DNA of 47,642 bases from a virus: IMG/VR virus record IMGVR_UViG_3300018067_000008, positions 1-47,642 of that record; one strand, written 5' to 3'. Of this stretch, positions 7,567-17,053 are shown piece after piece (the first letter of the stretch is position 1; every line of letters starts with the position of its first letter). The position numbers were made by a program, and so were the translations under genes. The notes under the pieces were generated by a model. That model made no database searches. It had not been told where the DNA came from and saw only the letters and a list, made by a program, of their open reading frames with translations.

Positions 7567-8530
7567 TGTGTGCCTCCAGCAAGCTCTGATGATTGGTAGG
7601 TTTCATGTCGCGTCGCTCAGCTTTAGTAGTCTTACGAGCCGATATTTGAGAAACGTCCTTAAATCCCTGTGAACCTACGAAAGCAACGAGGTTCTCATCG
7701 GCATCGAGAAATGCAAGTCCAGGACCAAGCCCTAATTTCTCACCTTCTGTAACGGTCCAACCATTATCGAAGGTTAAATCGCCTGGAGTAATTGTTACAC
7801 CACGAATAAGACTCCATCGTAAAGAGCTGTTTCCAATGGCACCCGAATTATCAGAACCCGGAACAAGACTACCACTCGTCTGCATCGACATCCGAACGAC
7901 TGGAGAACCTAACGCGTCAATAACCAAATCGAGGGCGTTGTTGTTCCCAGCAAGCGTGTGCATCCGCCATGCCCATGAGTTTCCCGAAGCGTTCAGAATA
8001 TATTGTGCGTAGTTTCCGGCTCCATTAAGAGTATTTCGGACATTATGATAAACTGAACCAGCAATACCAAGCTCTTGAGTAATTGTCTGCCCAGTCTGCA
8101 AAATGTTGCCAAGGAATTGAAATTCACTGGCACGAAAACCCATCTTTTGAATACCACCAGCACCATCGTTTAGTGAGTCAAGTGCTACACCTGTCCCAAC
8201 TCCACCAATACCTGCAAGGCTTCGTATACCTAGATTCATATCGGTTCCAACTCGAACTTCTAGAGTAGAACCATATGTTGATGGGTTAACTGCCGTTCCA
8301 ATAGCAACAGTGCCACCTGTAAAGAAATTGACAGCACCAGTATATACGTTGTTTGCGTTTCGTAGAGCTACGTTAGCAGACAGTCGAGCATCCGCAAGAA
8401 TTCCCTCGGTTATCGTAGCAGCACTGAGCGGCAACGGTGCCCAGGATGACCCGTTGTCATCGGACTTTTCAAAGACGTGAGATGTTCCGTTCCATCGCTG
8501 CCACATTAGACTATCCCCCGAGCTTTCCAA
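7556..8530 (-). CDS. Tail fibre / spike stem protein
   Basis: 324 aa. It opens with Trp-Gln-Arg-Trp-Asn-Gly-Thr and Gly-Ser-Ser-Trp-Ala-Pro-Leu, a motif seen at the start of particle-bound fibre modules. It continues with a Ser/Thr/Gly/Asn-rich beta-helix-like body and ends in a charged helical tail with Lys-Thr-Thr-Lys-Ala-Glu-Arg-Arg. It overlaps the fibronectin-domain protein gene upstream by 25 bases and the 119-aa gene downstream by 11. Likely a fibre or spike subunit; the receptor is unknown. Confidence 0.65.
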   Translation of the reverse strand: MESSGDSLMWQRWNGTSHVFEKSDDNGSSWAPLPLSAATITEGILADARLSANVALRNANNVYTGAVNFFTGGTVAIGTAVNPSTYGSTLEVRVGTDMNLGIRSLAGIGGVGTGVALDSLNDGAGGIQKMGFRASEFQFLGNILQTGQTITQELGIAGSVYHNVRNTLNGAGNYAQYILNASGNSWAWRMHTLAGNNNALDLVIDALGSPVVRMSMQTSGSLVPGSDNSGAIGNSSLRWSLIRGVTITPGDLTFDNGWTVTEGEKLGLGPGLAFLDADENLVAFVGSQGFKDVSQISARKTTKAERRDMKPTNHQSLLEAHIGE

Positions 8531-10092
8531 CTCATTGGATAAGTAACTCGATTACCTGCTGAGTCGAGAGCAAAGACTTTGAAGAACGTCGGATTAGCTA
8601 CATCATTGAAATCGTAGATAGCCGTCACTGGCTCCTTAGCTTCAACTGTCAACGTAATCGACTCGACATCCTTGAACTTCTTGTTGAACAGAACCGTCGT
8701 TCCAGCAATATCACCGGCATTTGCTGTGACAAAGCCGGAATCCAATTCTTTCTTCACGTTCAATGAAACGGTTACGTTAAAGAACTCAGCTAGAGCATGA
8801 TCACTCTCAGCTGTGAATTCAAGTTTGAACTTGAGAAATCTAATCTGTTCGAAGTATTGTGATGCACCTGCAATCATAGGACCATAGGTAACACCATCAG
8901 TCGAGGCTGCCATCTTTACGATGACACTGATATTCTCACTCGTTATAGTTTGAGTGCTCCATGAGATCGTTGCAATAACATTCGGGAAGACTGCCCCGTA
9001 ATTTACGATCTCCTCATAGCTTCCAGTCAGTGCTCCCGGTTGGATGTAGATTGGATATCCAGCATCAATCTGATCTTTAGGTTTAAGCCATGAGCGATTC
9101 GTGAAATGCTGTTGCCAATTCGTTATCAACCAACAAGCCAGAAGTTTTGGCCCAGGCGTCCGAATGCAATTGATCAGAGTCGAACTCGTCTGGATAAGTG
9201 CAAGATAGATATGAGTCGGATCAGTTGTGAAGCCTGACTGATTCTCAAAGATAAAATTAGCTACGTTTACACTTCCGGCTTTCTCGATGTAGATTCCATG
9301 AGCTTGCGTATCAAGAGCACCAAGATTGCTGACGTAGATGCTCTCAAGAACAAAGTCAGGCGGTATCGCAAGTGTTACTGGAATCTCGCTACGAATTGAC
9401 TCATTACCTGCTACATCGACAGCGGAAATGCCGTAAAGGTAAGTTCCACCGACCATCTCAAAATAGGTCGTGAAGTTACCACGAACAGTTCCAATCAATC
9501 CAGCATTCTTCCATAAATTGTAGTAACTGATGGAAAAGTCGGACTTTGGGATATTCCAGCTTAAGAGGACGTTATTGTCAATCGTCCGAGCTGTCAAAAC
9601 TGGTGCCGCTGGAGCAGTAACGATGACTGTGACAGAAGCTTCTTCTGCTGAATATTGACCCAGGTCATTCATTGTTTTGACTCGATAGAGTCCAATCAAA
9701 CCAACAAATGGAACGACGTTAACCTGAGTCGATAGAGTCCTTAAAACGAAATCAGCAGTCTCCCAATCAGCTCCTCCGAAACGCAGTTCATAGTTGAGAA
9801 CTCCATCGATTTCTGGTCTTGTCCAGAACAAACGAATACTGACCTTTTCAATCGAATATCCAAAGTCAGTCGGTGGAGTAAGTAAGATTGCTGATACCGA
9901 ACGCTGGCTCAGAGCTTTAACAATTGGAGAAATGGCAAGCGTTATCCGACTAATCTGATCATTGAGAATCGTGATTGCCTCAAACAACTTTGGGTCGATA
10001 TTCTGACGCCCAGTAATCAGAGAAGTGACATGATCCGACCTATCCTTGATAGTCGGAAATTCGATGTCAGTAACTTTGATCAGATCAGCCAT
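8506..10092 (-). CDS. Tail protein with fibronectin type III-like domains
   Basis: 528 aa. Residues about 75-235 hold two fibronectin type III-like units, recognisable by Pro-Pro-Thr-Asp then Arg-Leu-Phe-Trp, by Ala-Pro-Val-Leu-Thr-Ala and Leu-Ser-Trp, and by Tyr-Leu-Tyr-Gly-Ile-Ser-Ala-Val-Asp-Val-Ala-Gly-Asn. The N-terminus is helical and the C-terminal half is beta-rich. Such modules are common in phage tail-tip and fibre-attachment proteins. It follows directly on the stabilisation-type protein and precedes the fibre genes, so it is probably a tail hub or fibre adaptor. Confidence 0.72.
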   Translation of the reverse strand: MADLIKVTDIEFPTIKDRSDHVTSLITGRQNIDPKLFEAITILNDQISRITLAISPIVKALSQRSVSAILLTPPTDFGYSIEKVSIRLFWTRPEIDGVLNYELRFGGADWETADFVLRTLSTQVNVVPFVGLIGLYRVKTMNDLGQYSAEEASVTVIVTAPAAPVLTARTIDNNVLLSWNIPKSDFSISYYNLWKNAGLIGTVRGNFTTYFEMVGGTYLYGISAVDVAGNESIRSEIPVTLAIPPDFVLESIYVSNLGALDTQAHGIYIEKAGSVNVANFIFENQSGFTTDPTHIYLALIQTSSTLINCIRTPGPKLLACWLITNWQQHFTNRSWLKPKDQIDAGYPIYIQPGALTGSYEEIVNYGAVFPNVIATISWSTQTITSENISVIVKMAASTDGVTYGPMIAGASQYFEQIRFLKFKLEFTAESDHALAEFFNVTVSLNVKKELDSGFVTANAGDIAGTTVLFNKKFKDVESITLTVEAKEPVTAIYDFNDVANPTFFKVFALDSAGNRVTYPMSWKARGIV

Positions 10093-11954
10093 TATGCAGG
10101 TTCTTCTGCCCAGAATGGATTGTGATAGATATTGATCTGCGTGATTCTGAACTTCTCTCCGTATGAGTCAGTCAGTCCTTTCAATCTTCCCTTCTGACTT
10201 TGCAGATTGAATTCAGATTGAAGGAATCGACCTGGTGTCGCACTGAGAAGCATCGATGGAGCAAATACGGTGACAGTATCATCGAGTCCAAGGAAGAACA
10301 AGTTGAGAATTCCTGTCCCGGTCACACGAAGCCGCACTCCACCAAAGTAGTGGACCATGACTTTGTCATCACCAATGTGTCCCGTCTCAAAGGTCGGATC
10401 AGGAATTGCAGTCAGATTGTCGTTGATTTCAGTCTCATCAAGGAAATAGATATTTCCATCGATGGATGCAATCTTTAAGACTGGCTCACCATCGTCATCA
10501 ACGTCAATTCCTACGGCAGTTGGACGATAGTTAGCAAACTCCCAGAATGCCCAGCGAACGTCCAATACAGTCATTCCATTTGAGTAATCACAATACAATA
10601 GAGCGTTCGGACTTGTTGCTCCATCAAGAGGGACTACCGCGTAAATGACTTCATTGATTGGATCAAGCGTAAGCTGAATCGTATGGAACGCAGTCTTCGT
10701 AACTCTCGCCCACAGATCCTCAATCTTGACAGTGATTACGTTACTGAAGTCGCCATTGTATGCGATAATACCTTTCTTCGAGGCGACAATGTAACGATCT
10801 ACTGTGTTCCCTTCCTCATCAAGAATTGCTGCAACACCGAATACAGACGATCCAACGCCCATATCGATTGGACCCTGAACATCCCAGTATGCAGGCTCCT
10901 CACCATTGTTTGAAGTTGAATAGACTCGATTAGTCTTGTGGATCATTAGGGTGCCGCCGCGGTATGCGACACAGTTCTTGACGCCTCCACCTACACTCGA
11001 ATCTACTTCAATTCCACCATTGAGAAGGGAGATGCTCTCAGGCTCCCCAGCTTTAGAAAGGTAGACGGACGATGGCTCCAAATTCGGCGCCCATCCGACC
11101 AGACTACCGGCAAAGGTCGTGAATCCCAAGACGGCAGGAATCAACGCCATCTGACTCTTGAGATAATCTGCAGACCTTACGAGCTGAGAATCGTAGAACT
11201 CTACATCAATCGCAGTAGCCGTATTATTCGGTAATACAGCTCCCTCGATGAAGAACAGTTCAATCCCATCTTGATTGCCATCATACTCAGGAATTACCTG
11301 ACTAGCAACGATATGACGAGCAACCGTCCCCGCTGGACCGCTTGGGATATTGGAAATGTGAGTCTTAAATGACCCGGTTGATGTATGCTGAGCGTAAATG
11401 ATCGGACCTGGTTGACTTAAGAATCCGCTCTCAGTCTCAAAGACGACAGCATAGAGATGGAGTCCAACCTCGACATATCCAGATGCGCTTGAGTCTTGAG
11501 CAACTAACGTAAAACCAGATGGCTGATTAGCACCAGCCAGACGAGCGGGATTTCCAGCTCCTACGTAAACATGAACGAACTGACCTGGGAGTCCAGTCTT
11601 TCCATCGTGAGGAGACAGATATGCTCGGTCGTTCATGACGACCATCGAGAAATCTGTCATCCCAGAGATAGTTAAGATCGGACTACCTGGATACAAACTG
11701 TCGAAGATTCGTCCAGCTGTATCCAAGTAGATGATTCGATCGGCTTGTCCTTCAATCGAATAAGGAAAGAATCGACGCACGCCGCCTGGCACTGAGATTG
11801 ACAGAGACGTCCCATAACGAGTCTCAAACCCGTTTGGGAGATAGCGAATATTTCTGGCCTTTAGAAAGTGGTCTTCCGGAACACGTTCCGCTGGACCACG
11901 AGCATACAGGCCATTGAAATCCGTTATGCGCGTCGACTCTAGTTCGTCAAGCAT
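10092..11954 (-). CDS. Packaged-DNA stabilisation / tail tube-like protein
   Basis: 620 aa. The N-terminus (FNGLYARGPAERVPEDHF, then ARNIRYLPNGFETRYGTS) matches the opening typical of podovirus 'stabilisation' proteins that plug the portal after packaging and form the tail needle hub or tubular tail. The rest is beta-propeller-like with repeated Tyr/Asp/Gly turns. It lies between a small structural gene and the fibronectin protein in a continuous morphogenesis order. The assignment is from N-terminal pattern, length and position, without a detectable enzyme motif. Confidence 0.65.
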   Translation of the reverse strand: MLDELESTRITDFNGLYARGPAERVPEDHFLKARNIRYLPNGFETRYGTSLSISVPGGVRRFFPYSIEGQADRIIYLDTAGRIFDSLYPGSPILTISGMTDFSMVVMNDRAYLSPHDGKTGLPGQFVHVYVGAGNPARLAGANQPSGFTLVAQDSSASGYVEVGLHLYAVVFETESGFLSQPGPIIYAQHTSTGSFKTHISNIPSGPAGTVARHIVASQVIPEYDGNQDGIELFFIEGAVLPNNTATAIDVEFYDSQLVRSADYLKSQMALIPAVLGFTTFAGSLVGWAPNLEPSSVYLSKAGEPESISLLNGGIEVDSSVGGGVKNCVAYRGGTLMIHKTNRVYSTSNNGEEPAYWDVQGPIDMGVGSSVFGVAAILDEEGNTVDRYIVASKKGIIAYNGDFSNVITVKIEDLWARVTKTAFHTIQLTLDPINEVIYAVVPLDGATSPNALLYCDYSNGMTVLDVRWAFWEFANYRPTAVGIDVDDDGEPVLKIASIDGNIYFLDETEINDNLTAIPDPTFETGHIGDDKVMVHYFGGVRLRVTGTGILNLFFLGLDDTVTVFAPSMLLSATPGRFLQSEFNLQSQKGRLKGLTDSYGEKFRITQINIYHNPFWAEEPA

Positions 11955-12265
11955 TAGCCGAACTTTGGATAGGTCGCCTCATACCGGATCACATCACCTG
12001 TGTATCCAGCAGCATACGCTCCAGCAGCAAGTTCAACTCCTGGAGCTGAGAAGATTTTGATCTTCCCTGTCGTATGGTCCCACACGACCGTATTCCCGTT
12101 GATGCTTTCGAGGTCGACGTTGTATGGAGCTTTCGTCGTTCCGGGTTTGGGAAGATTGACTGCTTCCCCTCCAGTGACGTAAGATCCAGAGAGGACAATC
12201 GTCCCCTGAACCGTGATGTGACGAAGTCCCGGAAGTTTTCTCTGTTCTGTTACCGTGCTTGCCAT
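11954..12265 (-). CDS. Small virion-like structural protein
   Basis: 103 aa, rich in Val, Gly, Thr and Pro with alternating beta-strand patterns and no Cys. It lies between the head-tail adaptor gene (16-base overlap) and the stabilisation-type gene. Size and composition suit a head decoration or head-completion protein. I do not recognise a named family. Confidence 0.65.
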   Translation of the reverse strand: MASTVTEQRKLPGLRHITVQGTIVLSGSYVTGGEAVNLPKPGTTKAPYNVDLESINGNTVVWDHTTGKIKIFSAPGVELAAGAYAAGYTGDVIRYEATYPKFG

Positions 12266-12891
12266 CGATAACCTCTCCTTCTGACTGGCCGGTCTTGTAA
12301 CCGCTTGACCAATGAGCTGATTACGAGCTTCTTGAAATACTCCGCTTTATTAGAAGCCATAGTAGCTCGATTAGTCGCTGCTCCTCCGAAGTTAGATGCG
12401 AGAGCTGCCGTTTGAGCTGCCAAAAACTGCTTTGCATTTGGCAATTCGATAATTGAACTCTGATTGGTTACAGTATTCAATGATCGAAGATAGCGGAGAC
12501 GAACGGTCCTTGGAGTCGTAGCACCAATGAAACGAATCTTGCTCTCACGAAAGGAGAATGCTTCCAGTTTTGACGTTGGAGCCGTATCAGGTTCCCACGT
12601 AACCTCATTCACCTTCGTGAATTTCGTCTCGCCCGCACCTTGCTCATCGAGATAGATGGGAAGGACGAAATCGTTCGGAAGTTGAAGCTCAGTCTCTCCA
12701 ACAGCAACAGGGATTGCAACGGCAATCTCATACAATGAGGGAAGATCGTTCGATTCCAGCTCTGCCTGAAGCTCTCCGACCGCCGAACGGAGATATGGGA
12801 GAAGAATCGCATACGTCCATCTGACCTTAGCGGCATCATTAAGGTAGACGGATGCGCTCTCATCCATGCATTCAGACGCGAGTAAGGGCAT
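12250..12891 (-). CDS. Head-tail connector / adaptor-like protein
   Basis: 213 aa. The N-terminal 60 residues are helical and start with Cys-Met-Asp-Glu-Ser, Leu-Asn-Asp and Leu-Leu-Pro-Tyr-Leu. A beta-rich centre and a helical, strongly basic C-terminus (KRLQDRPVRRRGYRWQAR) follow. This is the layout of podovirus gp4/gp6-type connector proteins that sit under the portal. It shares a base with the stop of the upstream micro-membrane gene. Assignment is by size, layout and position. Confidence 0.55.
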   Translation of the reverse strand: MPLLASECMDESASVYLNDAAKVRWTYAILLPYLRSAVGELQAELESNDLPSLYEIAVAIPVAVGETELQLPNDFVLPIYLDEQGAGETKFTKVNEVTWEPDTAPTSKLEAFSFRESKIRFIGATTPRTVRLRYLRSLNTVTNQSSIIELPNAKQFLAAQTAALASNFGGAATNRATMASNKAEYFKKLVISSLVKRLQDRPVRRRGYRWQAR

Positions 12892-13040
12892 TAGATCCTA
12901 CCTCGGAGCAGGAAAATCAGCAGAACAAGGAGAACGACAAAGATCAACCCCGATGGACCATAACCCCATCCTGATCGATAGGAGTAAGCGGGTCCAGCAA
13001 GTAGAAGGATCAACAGAACGACGATGAGGATAGTAATCAT
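12891..13040 (-). CDS. DUF3309-like micro membrane protein
   Basis: 49 aa, ATG at 13040. It has a hydrophobic helix at residues 2-15, a central segment with Gly-Trp-Gly-Tyr-Gly-Pro-Ser-Gly, and a second hydrophobic helix at 31-45 ending Arg-Gly-Arg-Ile. This matches what I know of DUF3309 proteins, which are common in proteobacterial genomes and not a usual structural phage family. The stop overlaps the start of the adaptor gene by one base. A 15-bp dyad lies just before the start codon and includes the AAGGA ribosome-binding site in its loop. A holin or membrane effector role is possible but unproven. Confidence 0.75.
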   Translation of the reverse strand: MITILIVVLLILLLAGPAYSYRSGWGYGPSGLIFVVLLVLLIFLLRGRI

Positions 13041-13044
13041 TACC

Positions 13045-13059
13045 GTTCAATCCTTGAAC
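13045..13059. promoter_or_regulatory. TGTTCA-type dyad (copy at 13.05 kb)
   Basis: GTTCAA-TCC-TTGAAC, six-base perfect arms around three bases. It occupies most of the 27-bp gap between the stop of the zinc-ribbon gene and the start of the micro membrane gene. On the mRNA it is a hairpin whose loop region contains AAGGA ten bases before the ATG, so it could hide a ribosome-binding site; as DNA it could be an operator. Confidence 0.55.
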
Positions 13060-13067
13060 ACTTCCTG

Positions 13068-13703
13068 TTATTCCACGTCCATAGTGGCCTTGAGTTCCTT
13101 ATACGCGACGACGTCAAGAATCTCTCGGCAATTTGGACACTTCACAGCACCGAATGGGACTTCAGCTTTGCAATACATACAGGTATTCTTAGAGTCACCC
13201 GTTCGGATAACCCAAGGACGCTGTGCATTGATTCGTTGAGCGGCGAGTCGCTGGAGATTGCTGACACTCGTATGTCTCTGCGTTCGAGCATACGTGTCAT
13301 CTGCGATCTTTACCAGCTCCTCGAACCACTTATTCTGACGAATCTCAGCCTCGTCAACCATGACGCCGAAGAGATCTCGAATTTCCTTCTCCGAATAGAA
13401 CGCTCCGGGAACCCAGAACAGACCGGGTTCGGCAGATCCGACAATACGACCGATATGACTGGTCATGAAGTCGTGAACGATTGATTCAGCAAGCGTGTCA
13501 TACGCTGTTCGCATTGCATGGACCTGTTCGTTCTTCGTCTCTGTGTAGTAGACTGCATCACCTACTACGAGCCAGGACATTCCACCGATTGGTGCGGCTG
13601 GAATCACATAATAGCCTGGATAGAGTCCCGGTTTCTGCTCTGCAATTGCCAGAGGAAATAGGGAAATGACCGTTGCCTTTAGCTGATCAGATTGATTCTG
13701 CAT
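13068..13703 (-). CDS. Zinc-ribbon phage protein
   Basis: 211 aa. The N-terminal ~150 residues are mixed alpha/beta without a recognised fold. Residues about 170-192 form a zinc ribbon with Cys-Met-Tyr-Cys and Cys-Pro-Asn-Cys. The gene lies between the capsid block and the connector genes and shares a base with the upstream gene. It may be a virion accessory or assembly protein. Confidence 0.7.
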   Translation of the reverse strand: MQNQSDQLKATVISLFPLAIAEQKPGLYPGYYVIPAAPIGGMSWLVVGDAVYYTETKNEQVHAMRTAYDTLAESIVHDFMTSHIGRIVGSAEPGLFWVPGAFYSEKEIRDLFGVMVDEAEIRQNKWFEELVKIADDTYARTQRHTSVSNLQRLAAQRINAQRPWVIRTGDSKNTCMYCKAEVPFGAVKCPNCREILDVVAYKELKATMDVE

Positions 13704-14320
13704 TACAACTCGCCCTTCGTTCCGGAGATGACTCCGGGGATGATGATCTTTGATTGACCTACTGGACGTTCATAATTCTTTGGGACAGTAACTACTGCAT
13801 GAGGATCAGTCCAAAGCCATGAACGATTCTCATCATCAAGAACATCCCTGAAATACGCAACTTCTGATGCAAAGAGCTTCTTATCTCTTTCCTCTAGAAT
13901 ATTACGCAGTTCACCAGGTTTGTGCGGATTCCGATGCATCCAGACAACAATCTCACAAACTCGGAACAGCGGTTCGAGAGGTTCTTGCTTTGGAGACAAG
14001 AATGGATACAAGATCTCGTAATGTCCATTCTTCGTCTCTGGAATTTCCTCGATTGGAGAATAAACGAAATGCTCCAATATCCATGTATCCTGATGATTTG
14101 GATACTTCGGGACTTCCAACTCTCCAACTTCTTCACGGAGAAAGATGTGTCCCATGTAGTAAACGTGATATTTGCCGAAACGTCGTTCAGTCTCATTGGT
14201 AGACCAAGAAACACGATAACGAGGTTTGTTTCGGACTTCGTCTTTGCCGTAACGGACTTCGAGCAAGTAATTAATCGCTCTGGCTTCCGACTGCCACGGT
14301 GCTATTGTAACTTTTCCCAT
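13703..14320 (-). CDS. Phage protein of unknown function, downstream of capsid
   Basis: 205 aa, soluble, rich in Trp, Tyr, Pro and charged residues. There is no membrane segment and no catalytic motif. It is the first gene after the capsid protein, separated by a 69-bp gap that holds no clear hairpin. Size, composition and position are all that can be said. Confidence 0.7.
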   Translation of the reverse strand: MGKVTIAPWQSEARAINYLLEVRYGKDEVRNKPRYRVSWSTNETERRFGKYHVYYMGHIFLREEVGELEVPKYPNHQDTWILEHFVYSPIEEIPETKNGHYEILYPFLSPKQEPLEPLFRVCEIVVWMHRNPHKPGELRNILEERDKKLFASEVAYFRDVLDDENRSWLWTDPHAVVTVPKNYERPVGQSKIIIPGVISGTKGEL

Positions 14321-14389
14321 AAACTTAAAATTGGAGGAGAGAAACTCGTTGCTTCTGACTCAAATCCCCCTCCCCCAACCTGCAAGTCG

Positions 14390-15649
14390 TTAATAACCCG
14401 CAGGAACCGTCAGCCCGTAGATGTAGGCGACTTCGGCAGGATTTCGGACGTAGAAGTTGAAGCTTGCCACGATGTAGAACACCTGGCTCGTAGCAACTCC
14501 ACCCGAAGTTCCCCTGATCTCGAAGATTCGCCGTCCATCAACGGTGTAGAACCCAGGAGCATGCATCTCTGCACGACCCCACGCATCGTTCGCGATGAAA
14601 TCGATACGTGTCTTATCCCACGAGAAGTGCGTCTTGATGGGCACTCCGGCGATCGTCATGTTTTCGCCGAAATACATATCCAGAGACTCACCACCCTTGG
14701 GACTGCGGTTAATCACGGACGCGAGCATCCCGAGCTCCTCATATGCCTGGAGCTGTGCGGGATGCATCCATGCTGTAACCTTCTTTCCCTTACCCATTCC
14801 GACGCGATCGCCCACCTTGTTCATCGCAAGACGAGCGTGGGGAAGAGCCAATCCACCAGAAGCGTTGACAGCGTTCCCCCGCACTTCAGGAGTCAGCGCA
14901 CGGTCGAAACCGAGCCAGTTCCCCGTTGATGCGTTGGAGTGGTGATACGGGATGCCGAGCAGACTGACGGGCGGCGTAGCACTCAGACCGGAAACGACAA
15001 TCTTATCACCGGGTGCCAAATTGGCTGTCGTTGCGGTCTTGATCTGCTTGTTCGGTCCATCATAGAACGCAATCGCTTTTTCGGCACCAGCAGTGCGATT
15101 CGTGGTCAGAGTCGAATTGTAGTAGTTGATGTTCTGACCGTAACGCAGCAGACGCGCACCGAAACCATCGACGTTCAACGTGACCGTGTCGAAGCCACCA
15201 GCATTGGTAACTGCTCCGACCGTTCCGAGCACACCGTCTCCACCCTGCATTGACAGGGAATCGACGTTACGACGGAACTCCGCCATCGACGTTGCGAGCA
15301 GATGACGCAGGGTATTGACGACAGACTTGCGCCGGTCATCCGTTGCCCACTCTGCACGCTTTGTCCACTCTACTGCGTGCTTGAGGTTGACCGTATCGAT
15401 CACGGCCTTGTCAAACACTGGACCTTCACCGCGTCCGAGGTCGCCGCCGTCAGAATCGAAGTGACCGAACTTTCCGCCCGGTCTGAGTTCGAGCGGGATA
15501 CGCATCTGTCGCTCGGAAACAACCTGAACAGGCCGCTTCTCGATGAAAGAATAGAACGTATCCTCGCGCTCGAAAAGAGTGGGGATCGCACCACGATCGT
15601 CCACCGTTTCGAGTTCTGCGCCGACGACTTGAATAGCTGTCATTGCCAT
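14390..15649 (-). CDS. Major capsid protein
   Basis: 419 aa. It is preceded by the acidic scaffold gene and the portal gene in standard order. The sequence has an N-terminal arm, long amphipathic regions, a Gly-rich E-loop-like stretch (residues about 50-75, ELRPGGKFGHFDSDGGDLGRG) and a closing beta-rich part with Phe-Asn-Phe-Tyr-Val-Arg-Asn-Pro-Ala near the end, as expected for HK97-fold capsid proteins. The base composition is somewhat more GC-rich than the fibre genes, as is common for highly expressed capsid genes. Function follows from position, length and fold-like pattern. Confidence 0.82.
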   Translation of the reverse strand: MAMTAIQVVGAELETVDDRGAIPTLFEREDTFYSFIEKRPVQVVSERQMRIPLELRPGGKFGHFDSDGGDLGRGEGPVFDKAVIDTVNLKHAVEWTKRAEWATDDRRKSVVNTLRHLLATSMAEFRRNVDSLSMQGGDGVLGTVGAVTNAGGFDTVTLNVDGFGARLLRYGQNINYYNSTLTTNRTAGAEKAIAFYDGPNKQIKTATTANLAPGDKIVVSGLSATPPVSLLGIPYHHSNASTGNWLGFDRALTPEVRGNAVNASGGLALPHARLAMNKVGDRVGMGKGKKVTAWMHPAQLQAYEELGMLASVINRSPKGGESLDMYFGENMTIAGVPIKTHFSWDKTRIDFIANDAWGRAEMHAPGFYTVDGRRIFEIRGTSGGVATSQVFYIVASFNFYVRNPAEVAYIYGLTVPAGY

Positions 15650-15667
15650 AAGTCGTCTCTTTCCTGC

Positions 15668-17044
15668 CTACTTCTTCAGATTCGCCCTTCCGCTGAGAAT
15701 GTCTTCGTCCGAAGTTCTGTTCCAATCAATTCGTCGGGGATTGGTGGCCCGAATAGTCTTCGGCTTTGGAGATTGCCCACCAGAGTGCGGTCTTGGAAAT
15801 GGCTTGTCTTGACGATCTACAGGACGTCGGTCATCACTCCGTGTGCCCTTTTGATCGTCCTTGATGTTGTTTTCCTCTCTAATCCTACGTGCAAGTTTGG
15901 GCAGGATTTGTTTGGCGCGCTCCAGATACGCGTTTGTTATCCTGGATACATGCCCATTTGCGTATGATGACCGTCGAGCGTTGACCCAGAGACGATTCAC
16001 ACGATTCATGTGATTCTGATCTCCGGTGATTTCTTGGTCGATGTCACGAAGGACATCAGCGACGAGTGCGTTCTTTGTTTTCTCTTTCAGCGTATCGTTC
16101 GGATCGATCGCCTGACCGATGGAATTCATCAGAGACGAGGTGATTTCACGATTTACTGAAACGCGCGCCTCATCGAACTTCTTACTATCGAATTCTTTTA
16201 CTCGATCCTGAAATTCCTTCTCGCGCGGGTCTTCCGTAGCTGTCGGAGTAGGAGAAGGCACCCCATCACGACCGAGAAACTTCCAAATATGTAGCGCCGA
16301 GTGTTCGAGATTTTTGTTTCCATCAGCCTTTGCCCTGCGATATGCAGCACTTACGAACTGCGTGATAGGGACGTCAGTCACGTCCATGTAGAGATCTTTG
16401 TTACGCTCCAGAAGTGCCGGGAGAATGTTCTTCGCCATTCGAGTAGCGGCTCTCGAATCAGCTTTGTTCACTTCATCGTAGAGGAATCCGAAATCACCCT
16501 CATCAACGACTTTATCGATGAGAGTATTGAAATTGTCTTGAGAGGTAGCAGCTTCTCTTGCTTCGTCGACGGATGAATAGAGAGAACGAAACTGCTGATG
16601 TTCCGCGATTGCCGTTCGGACGTGAGGAAACTTCTTGAAGATGTCGGGATATGCCGTCTTGAGAGCTTTCAGGGACGGGATGCGTTTCGTGTCTTCATCG
16701 TCTTTCTCCTTGGGCTTTTCCTTCTCTTCTTTATCTTCTTTATCTTCTTTGTCTTCTTCCTCGATGTCGGGCTTTTCCTCTTTGTCGTCCTTGGATTCAG
16801 TTCGCCCTCGATCGACTCGTTCGTCTTCGTCCTCTTCGTCGTCGACGTCTTTGTCGTCTTTCTCCCCATCGCCCTGAGAATCGTCGCCATCATCACCATC
16901 GTCGTCATCTCCAGCTAACGCTTCGAGATCATCACTTGATGGAGATGGAACTTCCGGCAGTGCTTCTACACTTCCACCACCGCCGCCCTCCTCATCATAG
17001 AAGGGCTGGAGAAACTTGAGGAAACCGATGCCAATGCCAAACAT
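15668..17044 (-). CDS. Scaffolding protein (acidic N-terminus)
   Basis: 458 aa. Residues about 20-125 are almost only Asp, Glu, Lys and Ser (disordered, highly acidic). Residues 125-330 are helical with coiled-coil character, and the C-terminus is basic and Pro/Arg-rich. It lies between portal and capsid genes, where tailed phages encode the internal scaffold that is released before DNA packaging. There is no protease motif. Confidence 0.75.
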   Translation of the reverse strand: MFGIGIGFLKFLQPFYDEEGGGGGSVEALPEVPSPSSDDLEALAGDDDDGDDGDDSQGDGEKDDKDVDDEEDEDERVDRGRTESKDDKEEKPDIEEEDKEDKEDKEEKEKPKEKDDEDTKRIPSLKALKTAYPDIFKKFPHVRTAIAEHQQFRSLYSSVDEAREAATSQDNFNTLIDKVVDEGDFGFLYDEVNKADSRAATRMAKNILPALLERNKDLYMDVTDVPITQFVSAAYRRAKADGNKNLEHSALHIWKFLGRDGVPSPTPTATEDPREKEFQDRVKEFDSKKFDEARVSVNREITSSLMNSIGQAIDPNDTLKEKTKNALVADVLRDIDQEITGDQNHMNRVNRLWVNARRSSYANGHVSRITNAYLERAKQILPKLARRIREENNIKDDQKGTRSDDRRPVDRQDKPFPRPHSGGQSPKPKTIRATNPRRIDWNRTSDEDILSGRANLKK

Positions 17045-17053
17045 AATAACTCC

